64,000 bases of DNA from Salipiger bermudensis. Its GTDB lineage: Bacteria; Pseudomonadota; Alphaproteobacteria; Rhodobacterales; Rhodobacteraceae. The DNA lies in NCBI RefSeq assembly GCF_019801965.1, contig NZ_JAHVIA010000004.1, positions 248,001 to 312,000 of the forward strand, read 5' to 3'. Shown here piece by piece: positions 45,529 through 54,787 of the stretch. The notes under the pieces were generated by a model. That model ran no database searches and was not told where the DNA came from. It was given only the letters and a program-made list of their open reading frames with translations. Within the stretch, counting starts at the first letter, position 1. The number at the start of each line of letters is the position of its first letter. Made by a program: the position numbers and the translations under genes.

Positions 45529-45664
45529 GACACGCTCCTCTTGTGTGTTAACGTTCTCTCCGTGGATCTTCGCCAGCCTGAAGGGAATGTGAATTGAAGC
45601 CCACATGGCGCGCGATATCCTCTGGAGCGCGTCTATTCCTTTTCAGATCGGAAATTGCAAGCTC

Positions 45665-47626
45665 ATGTCGCGCCTCTGGGCCATCCTCCTCTCGCTTACG
45701 CTGGGCATCCCGGCCGCTCTTCCCACTGCCGCAAGGGCCGACCGTCCGCTGGCTGAAGCCATGCAGGCCATGCGCGAGGGCAACTGGGCCGCGGCGCTGA
45801 TCGATTCGCGCGGCGACGGCCAGCCGGCGCTCGACGTGATCCTCTGGCACTACCTGCGCGCCAGCCGCGGCGACCCCGCGCAGATCATGGCATTCATCGA
45901 GCGCAACCCCGACTGGCCGGGCATGCCCTACCTGCGCGAGAAGAGCGAGATCGCGATCTCTGAATCCGGCGACAACGCCGTCATCCGCGCCTTCTTCGAC
46001 GGCTACCGCCCGCAGACCGGCGCCGGCGCGCTGGCGCTGGCGCGCAGCTACATGGCCGAGGGCGAGCGCGGCGCGGCGGAGGCCGAGGTCGTGCTGGCGT
46101 GGCGCACGCTGGCGCTGTCCTCCGAGGAGCGCTCGAGCTTCCTGTCGCAATGGGGCGAGCTGCTGAAAGCCCACCACGAGGCCCGGCTCGACATGGCGCT
46201 CTGGCAGGGCTGGGAATCCAACGCCCGTGCCATCCTGCCGCTGGTGAGCGAGGACTGGCGCGCGCTGGCCGAGGCCCGAATCGCCCTGCGCGACATGGCT
46301 CCCGGCGTCGACGGGCTGATCGAGAAGGTGCCCGCGGCGCTGCGCGATCACCCCGGCCTCGCCTATGAGCGTTTCCTCTGGCGCGTCCGCAAGGGCCGCA
46401 CCGATGATGCCATCGCGCTGCTGCTCGAGCATTCGAAGAGCGCCGAGACGCTGGGCGAGCCGTGGGCCTGGGCCGGACGGCGCGACGATCTTGCGCATTC
46501 GCTGATGCTGAAAGGCGAGTATCGCACGGCCTACCAGGTCGCCTCGACGCACCATCTCTCGGAAGGCTCGGACTTTGCCGCGCTCGAGTGGCTCGCGGGC
46601 TATCTCTCGCTGCGCTTCCTCGACAACCCGCAGCGCGCGCTGGCGCATTTCCAGGGCCACGGCGGCGCGGTCGACACGCCGATCTCGCTCGGCCGTGCCG
46701 GCTACTGGACCGGCCGCGCGCAGGAGGCGCTGGGCAACGCCGAGGCGGCGCAGACCGCTTACGAGCAGGGCGCCCGCTGGCAGACCTCGTTCTACGGGCT
46801 CCTGGCTGCCGAGAAGGCGGGCGTGGCTCCGAACCCGGCACTGGCCGGCACCGAGGAATTCCCCGACTGGAACAGCGCCGCCTTCACCGAGAGCAGCGTC
46901 TACAAGGCGGCGATCCTGCTGCTGGCGTCGGGCGAGCTGACGCTGGGCGAGCGCTTCCTCACCCACCTGGCGGAAGGGCTCGACCGGCAGCAGATCGGCC
47001 AGCTAGGCGACATGCTCGCCGAGATGGGCCGGCCGCATGTGCAGGTCATGGTCGGCAAGCGCGCCGCGCGCTTCGGCGTCGAGCTGCCGGGGCCGTATTA
47101 CGCGCTGCATCCCGATCTGGTCGCGACCGAGTTCCCGGTGCCCAAGGAGATGGTGCTCGCCATCGCGCGGCGCGAGTCGGAGTTCGACCCGGCGGTGGTC
47201 TCCCATGCCGGGGCGCGCGGGCTGATGCAGCTGATGCCGGGCACCGCGCGGGAGGTATCCGGTTGGCTCGACATCGCCTATTCCCATGACGGGCTGACCT
47301 CCGACCCGGCCTACAACGCACGGCTCGGCTCGACCTATCTCGCCCGGCTCTCGGATCGCTTCGACGGCAACGTGGTGATGATGTCGGCGGGCTACAATGC
47401 CGGGCCGGGGCGGCCGATCCGCTGGATGGAGCAGTTCGGCGATCCGCGGAAGGGCGAGATCGACGTGGTCGACTGGATCGAGATGATTCCGTTCAACGAG
47501 ACCCGCAACTACGTCATGCGGGTCTCCGAAAGCCTGCCGGTCTACCGCGCCCGCCTGGGCCGCGATCCGCTGCCGGTGCCGTTCTCGGAAGAGCTGATCG
47601 GCAGCACCCTGCGCCGGACCGACTGA
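45665..47626 (+). CDS. slt: Soluble lytic murein transglycosylase
   Basis: 653-residue periplasmic exo-muramidase. Signal peptide after the ATG at 45665 (SRLWAILLSLTLGIPAALPTAARA); helical superhelical U domain (about 40-480); C-terminal SLT domain with the catalytic Glu in ARRESEFDPAVVSHAGARG, MQLMPGTA and YNAGPGRP. An upstream ATG at 45605 lacks a ribosome binding site and would bury the signal peptide, so I prefer 45665. Divergent from dapA. Confidence 0.93.
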   Translation: MSRLWAILLSLTLGIPAALPTAARADRPLAEAMQAMREGNWAAALIDSRGDGQPALDVILWHYLRASRGDPAQIMAFIERNPDWPGMPYLREKSEIAISESGDNAVIRAFFDGYRPQTGAGALALARSYMAEGERGAAEAEVVLAWRTLALSSEERSSFLSQWGELLKAHHEARLDMALWQGWESNARAILPLVSEDWRALAEARIALRDMAPGVDGLIEKVPAALRDHPGLAYERFLWRVRKGRTDDAIALLLEHSKSAETLGEPWAWAGRRDDLAHSLMLKGEYRTAYQVASTHHLSEGSDFAALEWLAGYLSLRFLDNPQRALAHFQGHGGAVDTPISLGRAGYWTGRAQEALGNAEAAQTAYEQGARWQTSFYGLLAAEKAGVAPNPALAGTEEFPDWNSAAFTESSVYKAAILLLASGELTLGERFLTHLAEGLDRQQIGQLGDMLAEMGRPHVQVMVGKRAARFGVELPGPYYALHPDLVATEFPVPKEMVLAIARRESEFDPAVVSHAGARGLMQLMPGTAREVSGWLDIAYSHDGLTSDPAYNARLGSTYLARLSDRFDGNVVMMSAGYNAGPGRPIRWMEQFGDPRKGEIDVVDWIEMIPFNETRNYVMRVSESLPVYRARLGRDPLPVPFSEELIGSTLRRTD

Positions 47627-47636
47627 GGCCGGGCAG

Positions 47637-47659
47637 GGGGCGCGCATCTGGCGCGCCCC
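47637..47659 (+). terminator. Hairpin after slt
   Basis: Perfect 9-bp stem GGGGCGCGC / GCGCGCCCC with ATCTG loop, 10 bases after the slt stop, without a T-run. Probable transcript end element shared with the convergent LOG gene. Confidence 0.5.
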
Positions 47660-47750
47660 GAGCCCATTGCCATGTGAGGCGCGACAGACCGCCGACGATC
47701 CGCCCGCGGGCCGCTCGGTGTCGCGTCGGGAGGGCGGTGTCGCTTCGCGC

Positions 47751-48302
47751 TCAGCTCAAGGCGCGGCGCAGGATCTCCATCACGCCGTCGGCGGTCTCGG
47801 CGCTTTGCACGAAATCGAGCAAGGAATGGTCGGCGAAGCCCTCGTCGACCACGTGATGCAGCAGCGACTTGAGCGGACCCCAGAAGCCATCGGCATCGAG
47901 CAGCACGATGGGCTTGTCGTGCAGCCCGAGCTGGCGCCATGTCAGCACCTCGAAGAACTCATCGAGACTGCCGGCACCGCCCGGCATCATCACGATGGCA
48001 TCGGCGTTCATCACCATGACCTTCTTGCGCTCGTGCATCGTCTCGGTGATGATGAAGCGGGTGAGATCGGTCTTGCCGACCTCGCGCTGCAGCAGGTGCG
48101 TGGGGATCACCCCGAAGGTCTCGCCGCCGCTGGCCTGCGCCGCGCGCGCCACGACCCCCATCAGCCCGACATCTCCGGCCCCGTAGACCAGCCGCCAGTT
48201 CTCGGCGGCCAGCGCCCGGCCCATTTGCTCGGCGGCGTCGGTATAGGAGGCGGCGCGTCCCGGGCGCGAGCCGCAGTAGACGCAGACGGATTTGTGGATC
48301 AT
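47751..48302 (-). CDS. LOG family protein (cytokinin riboside 5'-monophosphate phosphoribohydrolase type)
   Basis: 183-residue Rossmann-fold protein of the TIGR00730 family. Signature MPGGAGSLDEFFEVL (PGGxGTxxE pattern; here Ser for Thr) and the N-terminal VCVYCGSRPG. The family hydrolyses nucleoside monophosphate N-glycosidic bonds, often AMP-like. ATG at 48302 (MIHKSVCVYCGS). Divergent from the LysM gene, separated by about 90 bases. Confidence 0.92.
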   Translation of the reverse strand: MIHKSVCVYCGSRPGRAASYTDAAEQMGRALAAENWRLVYGAGDVGLMGVVARAAQASGGETFGVIPTHLLQREVGKTDLTRFIITETMHERKKVMVMNADAIVMMPGGAGSLDEFFEVLTWRQLGLHDKPIVLLDADGFWGPLKSLLHHVVDEGFADHSLLDFVQSAETADGVMEILRRALS

Positions 48303-48394
48303 GCTGAGACTCGGAAAAAATTGCGGTTTTGACCCCTGATAACGGGATTGTTATACCATCTCAACAGCGCTGCGCTGCAGCGTCACTTGGGGAC

Positions 48395-49645
48395 ATGGAT
48401 AGCACGACGATGACAAAGGCTCTTGGCTGGGGGATTCTGGGCGCGGTGGCGCTGGCGGCACTGCTTTATCTGGCCGGACTGATCGGGCCGGAGACTGGGC
48501 CGCTCAGTCTCGTCGCGCCGGTCGAGACCGCGTCGGTCGAGGAGACCAGCGAGGACGGCGCCGCGCCCGCGCTGGCCTCTTCGGCGCCGGCAGCACCCGA
48601 GGCGCCGGATGCCTTGGCCGCTCCCGCCGAGCCCGCGGAAAGCGCCGCAACCCCGGACGAGGCGGTCGCCGACGCGCCCGCCGAGGCACCGGCAGAGCCC
48701 GCGCCGCCGCGTTTCGACCTGGTCCGCGCCGATCCCGGCGGGCAGACGCTGGTGGCCGGCAGCGCCGCGCCCGGTGCGCAGGTCTCGGTGCTGCTCGATG
48801 GCGAGGCGCAGCCTGTGGCCTCGGCCGATTCTTCGGGCCGGTTTGCCATGTTCCTCGACCTGCCGCCCTCCGCCGACCCGCGGGTGCTGCGTCTGAGCAT
48901 GAAGCTCGACGGGCAGGAGATCGCCTCGAGCGAAGAGGTCATCCTCGCGCCGCCGCCGCCCTCCGAGACGCCGGAACCGCCGGCTGCCGGCGATGCCGCC
49001 GAGGCCGGCAGCGTTGCGAGCGCCACCGCCTCTGAGACGGACGCCGCTCCCGTTCCCGTTCCCGCAGCCGATGCGACCGCCGCGCTTGCCGCCGCGGAGC
49101 CCGAGACGGCTCCCGCCGTCCTGCTCTCCACCGAGGCCGGGGTCGAGGTTCTGCAGGGCGGCGAGGCGCTGCCCGAGGGGCAGGTCGCCATCGACGCCAT
49201 CACCTATGACGAGACGGGCGGGGTGACCCTGTCGGGACGCGGCAGCAGTGCCGCCGGCCTGCGGATCTATCTCGACAACCGCGCCGTCGCGAGCGCCGAA
49301 GTGCCGGAATCCGGCCGCTGGCAGGTCGATCTGCCCGAGGTCGCGGGCGGCACCTACACGTTGCGCGTCGACCAACTCTCCGAGGCCGGCGCCGTCACCG
49401 CCCGCGCCGAGAGCCCGTTCCTGCGCGAGGAGCCGGCGAAGCTCGCCGCCGCCGCGGATGATGCGGATGCCGGCGAGGCCGCGCTTACCGCGGTCACCGT
49501 GCAGCCCGGTCACACGCTCTGGGCGCTGGCCCGCGACCGCTACGGCGAGGGGCTCGCCTATGTGAAGGTCTTCGAGGCCAACCGCGACCAGATCCGCAAC
49601 CCGGACCTGATCTATCCCGGCCAGATCTTCGACCTTCCGGAGTGA
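48395..49645 (+). CDS. LysM peptidoglycan-binding domain protein
   Basis: 416 residues: an N-terminal membrane helix (KALGWGILGAVALAALLYLAGL), a long low-complexity Ala/Pro/Glu region (about 40-110), two or three beta-sandwich-like units (GQTLVAGSAAPGAQVSVLLDG; GVTLSGRGSSAAGLRIYLD) and a C-terminal LysM (VQPGHTLWALARDRYGEG...IYPGQIFDLP, about 368-415). It is a probable inner-membrane-anchored periplasmic peptidoglycan binder. ATG at 48395 or 48410; the upstream frame to 48329 has no signal for translation. Followed by a palindromic pair of dispersed repeats. Confidence 0.87.
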   Translation: MDSTTMTKALGWGILGAVALAALLYLAGLIGPETGPLSLVAPVETASVEETSEDGAAPALASSAPAAPEAPDALAAPAEPAESAATPDEAVADAPAEAPAEPAPPRFDLVRADPGGQTLVAGSAAPGAQVSVLLDGEAQPVASADSSGRFAMFLDLPPSADPRVLRLSMKLDGQEIASSEEVILAPPPPSETPEPPAAGDAAEAGSVASATASETDAAPVPVPAADATAALAAAEPETAPAVLLSTEAGVEVLQGGEALPEGQVAIDAITYDETGGVTLSGRGSSAAGLRIYLDNRAVASAEVPESGRWQVDLPEVAGGTYTLRVDQLSEAGAVTARAESPFLREEPAKLAAAADDADAGEAALTAVTVQPGHTLWALARDRYGEGLAYVKVFEANRDQIRNPDLIYPGQIFDLPE

Positions 49646-49697
49646 GCCTGCGCCGCTCGCCCGGCCAAGGCGCGGGGCGGTGAGCCCGGACGCCTCC

Positions 49698-49739
49698 GGC
49701 GGGAGTATTTTTGACGAAGAGAAGACAGGGGTGCGGCGC
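49698..49739 (+). repeat. Dispersed intergenic repeat, copy 8a (forward, core)
   Basis: GGGAGTATTTTTGACGAAGA then GAAGACAGGGGTGCGG. Faces copy 8b; AGAGAAGACAGG (49718-49729) and CCTGTCTTCTCT (49741-49752) make a perfect 12-bp stem around an 11-base loop. Confidence 0.85.
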
Positions 49740-49812
49740 TCCTGTCTTCTCTGGTTTTCAAATACCTCGGGGTGAATTGGCGCGTAGCGCCAAGAGGGGC
49801 AGCGCCCCTGCA
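49740..49812 (-). repeat. Dispersed intergenic repeat, copy 8b (reverse, full)
   Basis: CCTGTCTTCTCTGGTTTTCA, AATACCTCGGGGTG, AATTGGCGCGTAGCGCCAA hairpin, GAGGGGCAGCGCCCCTGC hairpin. Between the LysM gene and the Atm1-type exporter. Confidence 0.87.
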
Positions 49813-49908
49813 ACGCTGGACCGGCCCGCGCCGAGGCCGGGGGTGGTCTGGTTCTCCGCGGCGCGGCAAGGTAAGGCAGGCGGGACAGCTCGCCACCACG
49901 GACCTGCC

Positions 49909-51717
49909 ATGCCGCCTGAGACCACCGCCGAGATCGCCCGCGAGGAACGTCGCTCGGGCCTGCGCACCATTCGCCGCGTCTGGCCCTATCTCTGGCCCGA
50001 GGGGCAGGCTTGGGTGAAGCGCCGGGTGGTGATCGCGCTGGGCTTGCTGCTGCTCGCCAAGCTGATCGCCGTGGGCACGCCGATCCTCTACAAGCGCGCC
50101 GTCGACAGCCTCTCGGGCGAGGTCCCCGACCTGATGCTGGGCGCGGTCGGGCTGACCATCGCCTACGGGCTGGCGCGGCTGATGACCGTGGGCTTCCAGC
50201 AGGCCCGCGACGGTGTCTTCGCCCGCGTCGGCCAGCGCGCGCTGCGCCAGCTGGCGCTCGAGACCTTCACCCATATCCACCGCCTGTCGCTGCGCTACCA
50301 CATCAGCCGCAAGACCGGCGGGCTGTCGCGGATCATCGAGCGCGGGGTCAAGGGGGTCGAGTTCCTGCTGCGCTTCATGCTGTTCAGCGTCGGGCCGCTG
50401 ATCATCGAGCTGACGCTGGTGGCGGGGGTGCTCTTCTTCCTCTTCGACGTCTGGTATCTCGCCGTCGTGGTGGTCACCATCGCGCTCTATGTCTGGTTCA
50501 CCTTCAAGGTCACCGAGTGGCGGGTGCGGCTGCGCCGGACGATGAACCAGCAGGACACCGACGCCAACCAGAAGGCCATCGACAGCCTGCTGAACTTCGA
50601 GACGGTGAAGTATTTCGGCGCCGAGGCGCGCGAGGCGGCGCGCTATGACGCCGCCATGAAGGGCTACGAGGCGGCGGCGGTGAAGACCGCGACCTCGCTG
50701 GCCTTCCTCAATTTCGGCCAGTCCTTCCTGATCACCACCGGGCTCGTGATCGTCATGGTGATGGCGGCGCTTGGCGTGGAGAACGGCGCCCTGACGGTGG
50801 GTGATTTCGTGATGGTCAACGCCTACATGATCCAGATCACCATGCCGCTGAACTTCCTCGGCACGGTCTATCGCGAGATCCGCCAGAGCCTCGTCGACAT
50901 GGGCGAGATGTTCGACCTGCTCGACAGTCCGCGTGATGTCACCGACAGGCCCGGCGCGCCGGCCATCGCGGTGGCGGGCGGCGTGGTGCGCTTCGAGGAG
51001 GTGCGCTTCGGCTACGATCCCGAGCGCCCGATCCTCAAGGGCGTCTCGCTCGAGGTGGGCGCGGGGCAGAACGTGGCGCTGGTCGGGCCCTCTGGGTCGG
51101 GAAAGTCGACCATCGGGCGTCTGCTGTTCCGGTTCTACGATGTCGGTGGCGGGGCGATCCGCATCGACGGTCAGGATCTGCGCGACGTCACGCAGGACAG
51201 CCTGCACGGCGCCATCGGCGTGGTGCCGCAGGACACGGTGCTGTTCAACGACACCATCCGCTACAACATCGCCTATGGCCGTGACGGCGCCACCGAGGAC
51301 GAGATCGTGGCGGCGGCGAAATCGGCGCAGATCCACGATTTCATCCAGAGCCTGCCCGAGGGCTACGACACCCAGGTGGGCGAGCGCGGGCTGAAGCTCT
51401 CGGGCGGAGAGAAGCAGCGGGTGGGCATCGCGCGCACGCTGCTGAAGAACCCGCCGATCCTGCTGCTCGACGAGGCCACCTCGGCGCTCGACACAGAGAC
51501 CGAAGCCGAGATCCAGACCGCGCTGAAGCGCGCGGGCGAGGGCCGCACGGTGATCACCATCGCGCACCGTCTCTCGACGATCGCCGATGCCGACCGCATC
51601 GTCGTCCTGGAGAAGGGCGAGGTCGTCGAGGAGGGCACCCACGAGGCGCTTCTGGCGCGCGGCGGGCGCTATGCCCAGCTCTGGGCGCGGCAGCAGGCGG
51701 ATCGCGACGCCGCCTGA
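49909..51717 (+). CDS. Atm1/ABCB7-type ABC transporter (ATPase + permease)
   Basis: 602-residue half-transporter: six-helix membrane domain (about 40-330, with NQQDTDANQKAIDSLLNFET typical of Atm1) and a nucleotide-binding domain with GPSGSGKST, LSGGEKQR and ILLLDEATSALD. Relatives export glutathione-linked metals or sulfur species and support Fe-S cluster homeostasis. ATG at 49909 (MPPETTAEIAREE). The frame stays open back to 49711 through repeat copy 8, producing a false 66-residue extension that automatic pipelines may report. Confidence 0.94.
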   Translation: MPPETTAEIAREERRSGLRTIRRVWPYLWPEGQAWVKRRVVIALGLLLLAKLIAVGTPILYKRAVDSLSGEVPDLMLGAVGLTIAYGLARLMTVGFQQARDGVFARVGQRALRQLALETFTHIHRLSLRYHISRKTGGLSRIIERGVKGVEFLLRFMLFSVGPLIIELTLVAGVLFFLFDVWYLAVVVVTIALYVWFTFKVTEWRVRLRRTMNQQDTDANQKAIDSLLNFETVKYFGAEAREAARYDAAMKGYEAAAVKTATSLAFLNFGQSFLITTGLVIVMVMAALGVENGALTVGDFVMVNAYMIQITMPLNFLGTVYREIRQSLVDMGEMFDLLDSPRDVTDRPGAPAIAVAGGVVRFEEVRFGYDPERPILKGVSLEVGAGQNVALVGPSGSGKSTIGRLLFRFYDVGGGAIRIDGQDLRDVTQDSLHGAIGVVPQDTVLFNDTIRYNIAYGRDGATEDEIVAAAKSAQIHDFIQSLPEGYDTQVGERGLKLSGGEKQRVGIARTLLKNPPILLLDEATSALDTETEAEIQTALKRAGEGRTVITIAHRLSTIADADRIVVLEKGEVVEEGTHEALLARGGRYAQLWARQQADRDAA

Positions 51718-51745
51718 GTCCAGGCTCATTCCAGGCTGAAACAGG

Positions 51746-51767
51746 CACACCCCGCGCAAGGGGTGTG
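51746..51767 (+). terminator. Hairpin after the Atm1-type gene
   Basis: Perfect 8-bp stem CACACCCC / GGGGTGTG with a 6-base loop, 29 bases after the stop. No T-run; weak or Rho-assisted terminator. Confidence 0.45.
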
Positions 51768-51784
51768 TCCCTGCGTGCCTAAAT

Positions 51785-51824
51785 TGGTCAAATAAACTGA
51801 CCGCACTTGTTTCCGATCGGAAAC
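51785..51824 (+). promoter_or_regulatory. Inverted-repeat operator candidates upstream of glcB
   Basis: Perfect 16-bp palindrome GTTTCCGATCGGAAAC at 51809-51824, and just before it the imperfect inverted repeat GGTCAAATAAACTGACC (51786-51802). Both are 55-95 bases before glcB, in AT-richer DNA than the surroundings, a good place for a regulator of glyoxylate or acetate use. Regulator unknown. Confidence 0.6.
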
Positions 51825-51878
51825 TCTCCTACACGTCGGGAAACTTACCACTGCCCGAATCCTGCCAGGAGGCTTGCC

Positions 51879-54026
51879 ATGAGCGACCGCATCACCCGCA
51901 ACGGTCTTCAGATCGACCGTGTTCTGTTCGATTTCCTCGAAAAGAAGGCGCTGCCGGGCAGCGGCGTGGCGGCGGAGACGTTCTGGGAGAAGCTCTCGGA
52001 GCTGGCGCATGGGTTCGGCCCGCGCAACGCGGCGCTGCTCGAGAAACGCGACCGCCTGCAGACGCAGCTCGACGACTGGCACAAGGCGCGCAAGGGCCAG
52101 GCGCATGACGTGCAGGCCTACCGCGCCTTCCTCGAGGAGATCGGCTATCTCGTGCCGGAGGGCGGCGCTTTCGAGATCGAGACGCAGAACACCGACCCGG
52201 AATTCGCCTCGGTGCCCGGGCCGCAGCTCGTGGTGCCGATCACCAATGCACGCTACGCGCTGAACGCCGCCAATGCCCGCTGGGGCTCGCTCTACGATGC
52301 CTATTACGGCACCGACGCGCTGGGCTCGCTGCCGGGCAAGGGCGGCTTCGACATGGCGCGTGCCGGCGAGGTGGTCAAGGCGGCGAAGGCCTTCCTCGAC
52401 GCCACCTTCCCGGTCAATGGCGGCAGCCATGCCGGTGCCGATGCCTATACCGTCGAGGGCGGGACGCTGCGCGTCTCGGGCAAGCCGCTGCTGAGCCCGG
52501 CGCAGTTTGCCGGCTACCGCGGCGCGGCGGAGGCGCCGGAGGCGATCCTGCTGCGCAACAACGGCCTGCACGTGGAGCTGGTCATCGACCGGGACCACTT
52601 CATCGGCAAGACCGATGCGGCGGGGCTCGCGGATGTGCTGATGGAGGCGGCGGTCTCGGCGATCATGGACTGCGAGGATTCGGTCGCCTGCGTCGACGCC
52701 GAGGAGAAGGCGCTGGCCTATGGCAACTGGCTCGGCCTGATGAAGGGCGACCTGGTCGACACATTCGAGAAGGGCGGCAAGCAGGTCACGCGGAAGCTGC
52801 ATGGCGACCGCGTCTACAGCGCGCCGGATGGCTCGGAGCTGGTGCTCAAGGGGCGTTCGATGATGCTGGTGCGCAATGTCGGCCACCTGATGACCAACCC
52901 GGCGATCCTGCTGGAGGACGGCTCGGAGATCTTCGAAGGGCTGATGGACGCGATGGTGACCACGCTGATCGCCAAGCATGACCTGTCGAAGAGTGAAGGG
53001 CCGCGCAACTCGGTCAAGGGCTCGGTCTACGTGGTGAAGCCGAAGATGCACGGGCCGGAGGAGGTCGCCTTCGCGGACGAGATCTTCAGCTTCGTGGAAG
53101 CGGCGCTTGGCCTGCCGCAATACACCGTGAAGCTCGGCATCATGGACGAAGAACGCCGCACCAGCGTCAACCTCAAGGAATGCATCCGCGCCGCGAAGCA
53201 CCGCGTGGCCTTCATCAACACCGGCTTCCTCGACCGCACCGGCGACGAGATGCACAGCGTGATGGAAGCCGGCCCGATGATCCGCAAGGGCGACATGAAG
53301 GGCACCGCCTGGATCGCCTCCTACGAGGATCGCAACGTCGATATCGGCCTCGCCTGCGGACTGCGCGGCAAGGCGCAGATCGGCAAGGGCATGTGGGCCA
53401 TGCCGGATCTGATGGCGGACATGCTGAAGGCCAAGATCGGCCACCCGAAGGCGGGGGCCAACTGCGCCTGGGTGCCGTCGCCCACCGCCGCGACGCTGCA
53501 CGCGCTGCATTACCACGCGGTCGACGTGCTGGCGCGTCAGGCGGAGATCGCCGCAGGGGGCCCGCGCGGCACGCTCGAGGACCTGCTGAGCATCCCGGTG
53601 GCCGAGGGTGCCAACTGGTCGGACGCGGAGATCCGCGAGGAGATCGAGAACAACGCGCAGGGCATCCTGGGCTACGTGGTGCGCTGGGTCGACCAGGGCG
53701 TCGGTTGCTCGAAGGTGCCGGATATTCACGACGTGGGGCTGATGGAAGACCGCGCGACCTGCCGGATCTCCTCGCAGCACCTGGCCAACTGGCTGTATCA
53801 CGGCGTGGTCTCGGAGGCGGAGGTCATGGCGGTGATGAAGCGCATGGCCGAGGTGGTGGACCGGCAGAATGCCGGCGACGCGGCCTACCGGCCGATGGCG
53901 CCGGGCTATGACGGGCCGGCCTTCAAGGCCGCCTGCGACCTGGTCTTCGAGGGGCGGGTGCAGCCTTCGGGTTATACCGAGCCGGTTCTGCACCGCCGCC
54001 GGCTCGAACTGAAGGCGGCCGGCTGA
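51879..54026 (+). CDS. glcB: Malate synthase G
   Basis: Condenses glyoxylate with acetyl-CoA to malate, replenishing the TCA cycle during growth on acetate, glycolate or fatty acids. 715 residues, the monomeric G form, with [15 protein letters not shown] near 260-275, [29 protein letters not shown] and [20 protein letters not shown] lies 7 bases before the ATG at 51879; the longer frame from 51807 would start inside the operator palindrome. Followed by a hairpin array, a dispersed repeat and a glcG-like gene. Confidence 0.97.
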   Translation: MSDRITRNGLQIDRVLFDFLEKKALPGSGVAAETFWEKLSELAHGFGPRNAALLEKRDRLQTQLDDWHKARKGQAHDVQAYRAFLEEIGYLVPEGGAFEIETQNTDPEFASVPGPQLVVPITNARYALNAANARWGSLYDAYYGTDALGSLPGKGGFDMARAGEVVKAAKAFLDATFPVNGGSHAGADAYTVEGGTLRVSGKPLLSPAQFAGYRGAAEAPEAILLRNNGLHVELVIDRDHFIGKTDAAGLADVLMEAAVSAIMDCEDSVACVDAEEKALAYGNWLGLMKGDLVDTFEKGGKQVTRKLHGDRVYSAPDGSELVLKGRSMMLVRNVGHLMTNPAILLEDGSEIFEGLMDAMVTTLIAKHDLSKSEGPRNSVKGSVYVVKPKMHGPEEVAFADEIFSFVEAALGLPQYTVKLGIMDEERRTSVNLKECIRAAKHRVAFINTGFLDRTGDEMHSVMEAGPMIRKGDMKGTAWIASYEDRNVDIGLACGLRGKAQIGKGMWAMPDLMADMLKAKIGHPKAGANCAWVPSPTAATLHALHYHAVDVLARQAEIAAGGPRGTLEDLLSIPVAEGANWSDAEIREEIENNAQGILGYVVRWVDQGVGCSKVPDIHDVGLMEDRATCRISSQHLANWLYHGVVSEAEVMAVMKRMAEVVDRQNAGDAAYRPMAPGYDGPAFKAACDLVFEGRVQPSGYTEPVLHRRRLELKAAG

Positions 54027-54041
54027 GCGCGACGAGGGATT

Positions 54042-54066
54042 GCGCCGCGGGCTTTGCCCGCGGCGC
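54042..54066 (+). terminator. Hairpin after glcB
   Basis: Perfect 11-bp stem GCGCCGCGGGC / GCCCGCGGCGC with TTT loop, 15 bases after the glcB stop. No T-run follows. Confidence 0.5.
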
Positions 54067-54081
54067 CCGGCCGGGGGGGCC

Positions 54082-54202
54082 CGGCCGGCGGCCCTGCGGG
54101 CCGCCGGCCGAGAGATGAGAGGTGCGCGCCGGCCCTGCGGGCCGGTGGTCGGGCAAGAGAGGTTGGGCAAGAAAAGCGCCGGCCCTGCGGGCCGGTGGTT
54201 TT
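54082..54202 (+). repeat. Three GGCCCTGCGGGCC hairpins
   Basis: 54082-54110: CGGCCGGCGGCCC / GGGCCGCCGGCCG, 13-bp stem around TGC. 54127-54149 and 54176-54199: two near-identical copies of GCGCCGGCCCTGCGGGCCGG with TGGT after, spaced 49 bases apart. The last is followed by TTTT and could terminate transcription. Confidence 0.7.
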
Positions 54203-54248
54203 GAGTGAGCAAGGGCTGCCGGTCCGCGAGGGCGGCGGACGAGGGGGA

Positions 54249-54325
54249 GGGGCGCTGCCCCTCTGCCGCGCGGGGCGCGCGGCATTCACCCCGAGGTATT
54301 TTTGAACCAGAGAAGATGCAGGGAC
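54249..54325 (+). repeat. Dispersed intergenic repeat, copy 9 (forward, full)
   Basis: GGGGCGCTGCCCC hairpin, TGCCGCGCGGGGCGCGCGGCA hairpin (21 bases read as TGCCGCGCG and CGCGCGGCA arms), then TTCACCCCGAGGTATTTTTG and AACCAGAGAAGATGCAGGG. Confidence 0.85.
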
Positions 54326-54341
54326 GCAGAGGAGAGTATCG

Positions 54342-54770
54342 ATGGCTGCAATTTCACTGAGCCGGGCGCGGGTGATGATCCGCAAGACCTTCGAGACGGG
54401 CAAGGAGATGGGGCTGAACCCGCTCTCGGCCGTGGTGCTGGACGCGGGCGGGCATGTCATTGCCTTCGAGCGCCAGGACGGCGCCAGCCCGGGGCGGTTC
54501 CAGATCGCCCAGGGCAAGGCCTATGGTGCCGTGATGCTGGGCATGCCGGGCAGTGCACAGATGGCGCGCGCTGAGGCACAGGCCTATTTCATCGCCGCCG
54601 CCAACGGCGCCTTCGGCGGCCAGATGATCCCGGTGCCGGGCGGCGTATTGGTCAAGGATTCCAAGGGCCGCGTCATGGGCGCGCTGGGCGTCACCGGCGA
54701 CAGCTCCGACAACGATGCGACTGCCGCGAAAGCGGGCGTCGAGGCCGCCGGACTGGTCGCCGAGGTCTGA
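54342..54770 (+). CDS. glcG: GlcG/HbpS family heme-binding-like protein
   Basis: 142-residue protein of the DUF336/GlcG family (profilin-like fold), starting MAAISLSRARVMIRKTFETG with VVLDAGGHVIAFERQDGASP and GGVLVKDSKGRVMGALGVTGD. In other bacteria GlcG lies with glycolate oxidase genes; here it follows glcB only, with no glcDEF in view. GGAGAG lies 9 bases before the ATG at 54342. Role unclear: it may bind heme or cobalamin, as some homologues do. Confidence 0.88.
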   Translation: MAAISLSRARVMIRKTFETGKEMGLNPLSAVVLDAGGHVIAFERQDGASPGRFQIAQGKAYGAVMLGMPGSAQMARAEAQAYFIAAANGAFGGQMIPVPGGVLVKDSKGRVMGALGVTGDSSDNDATAAKAGVEAAGLVAEV

Positions 54771-54787
54771 GCCACCTTTCGTAAGCC

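Larger units (their letters stand above)
54027..54341 (+). other. 315-bp gap with a GC-hairpin array and a dispersed repeat
   Basis: No gene is supported. From left to right: an 11-bp hairpin just after glcB, three GGCCCTGCGGGCC hairpins, then a full dispersed repeat ending 17 bases before glcG. Almost every base lies in a potential stem. Confidence 0.75.
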
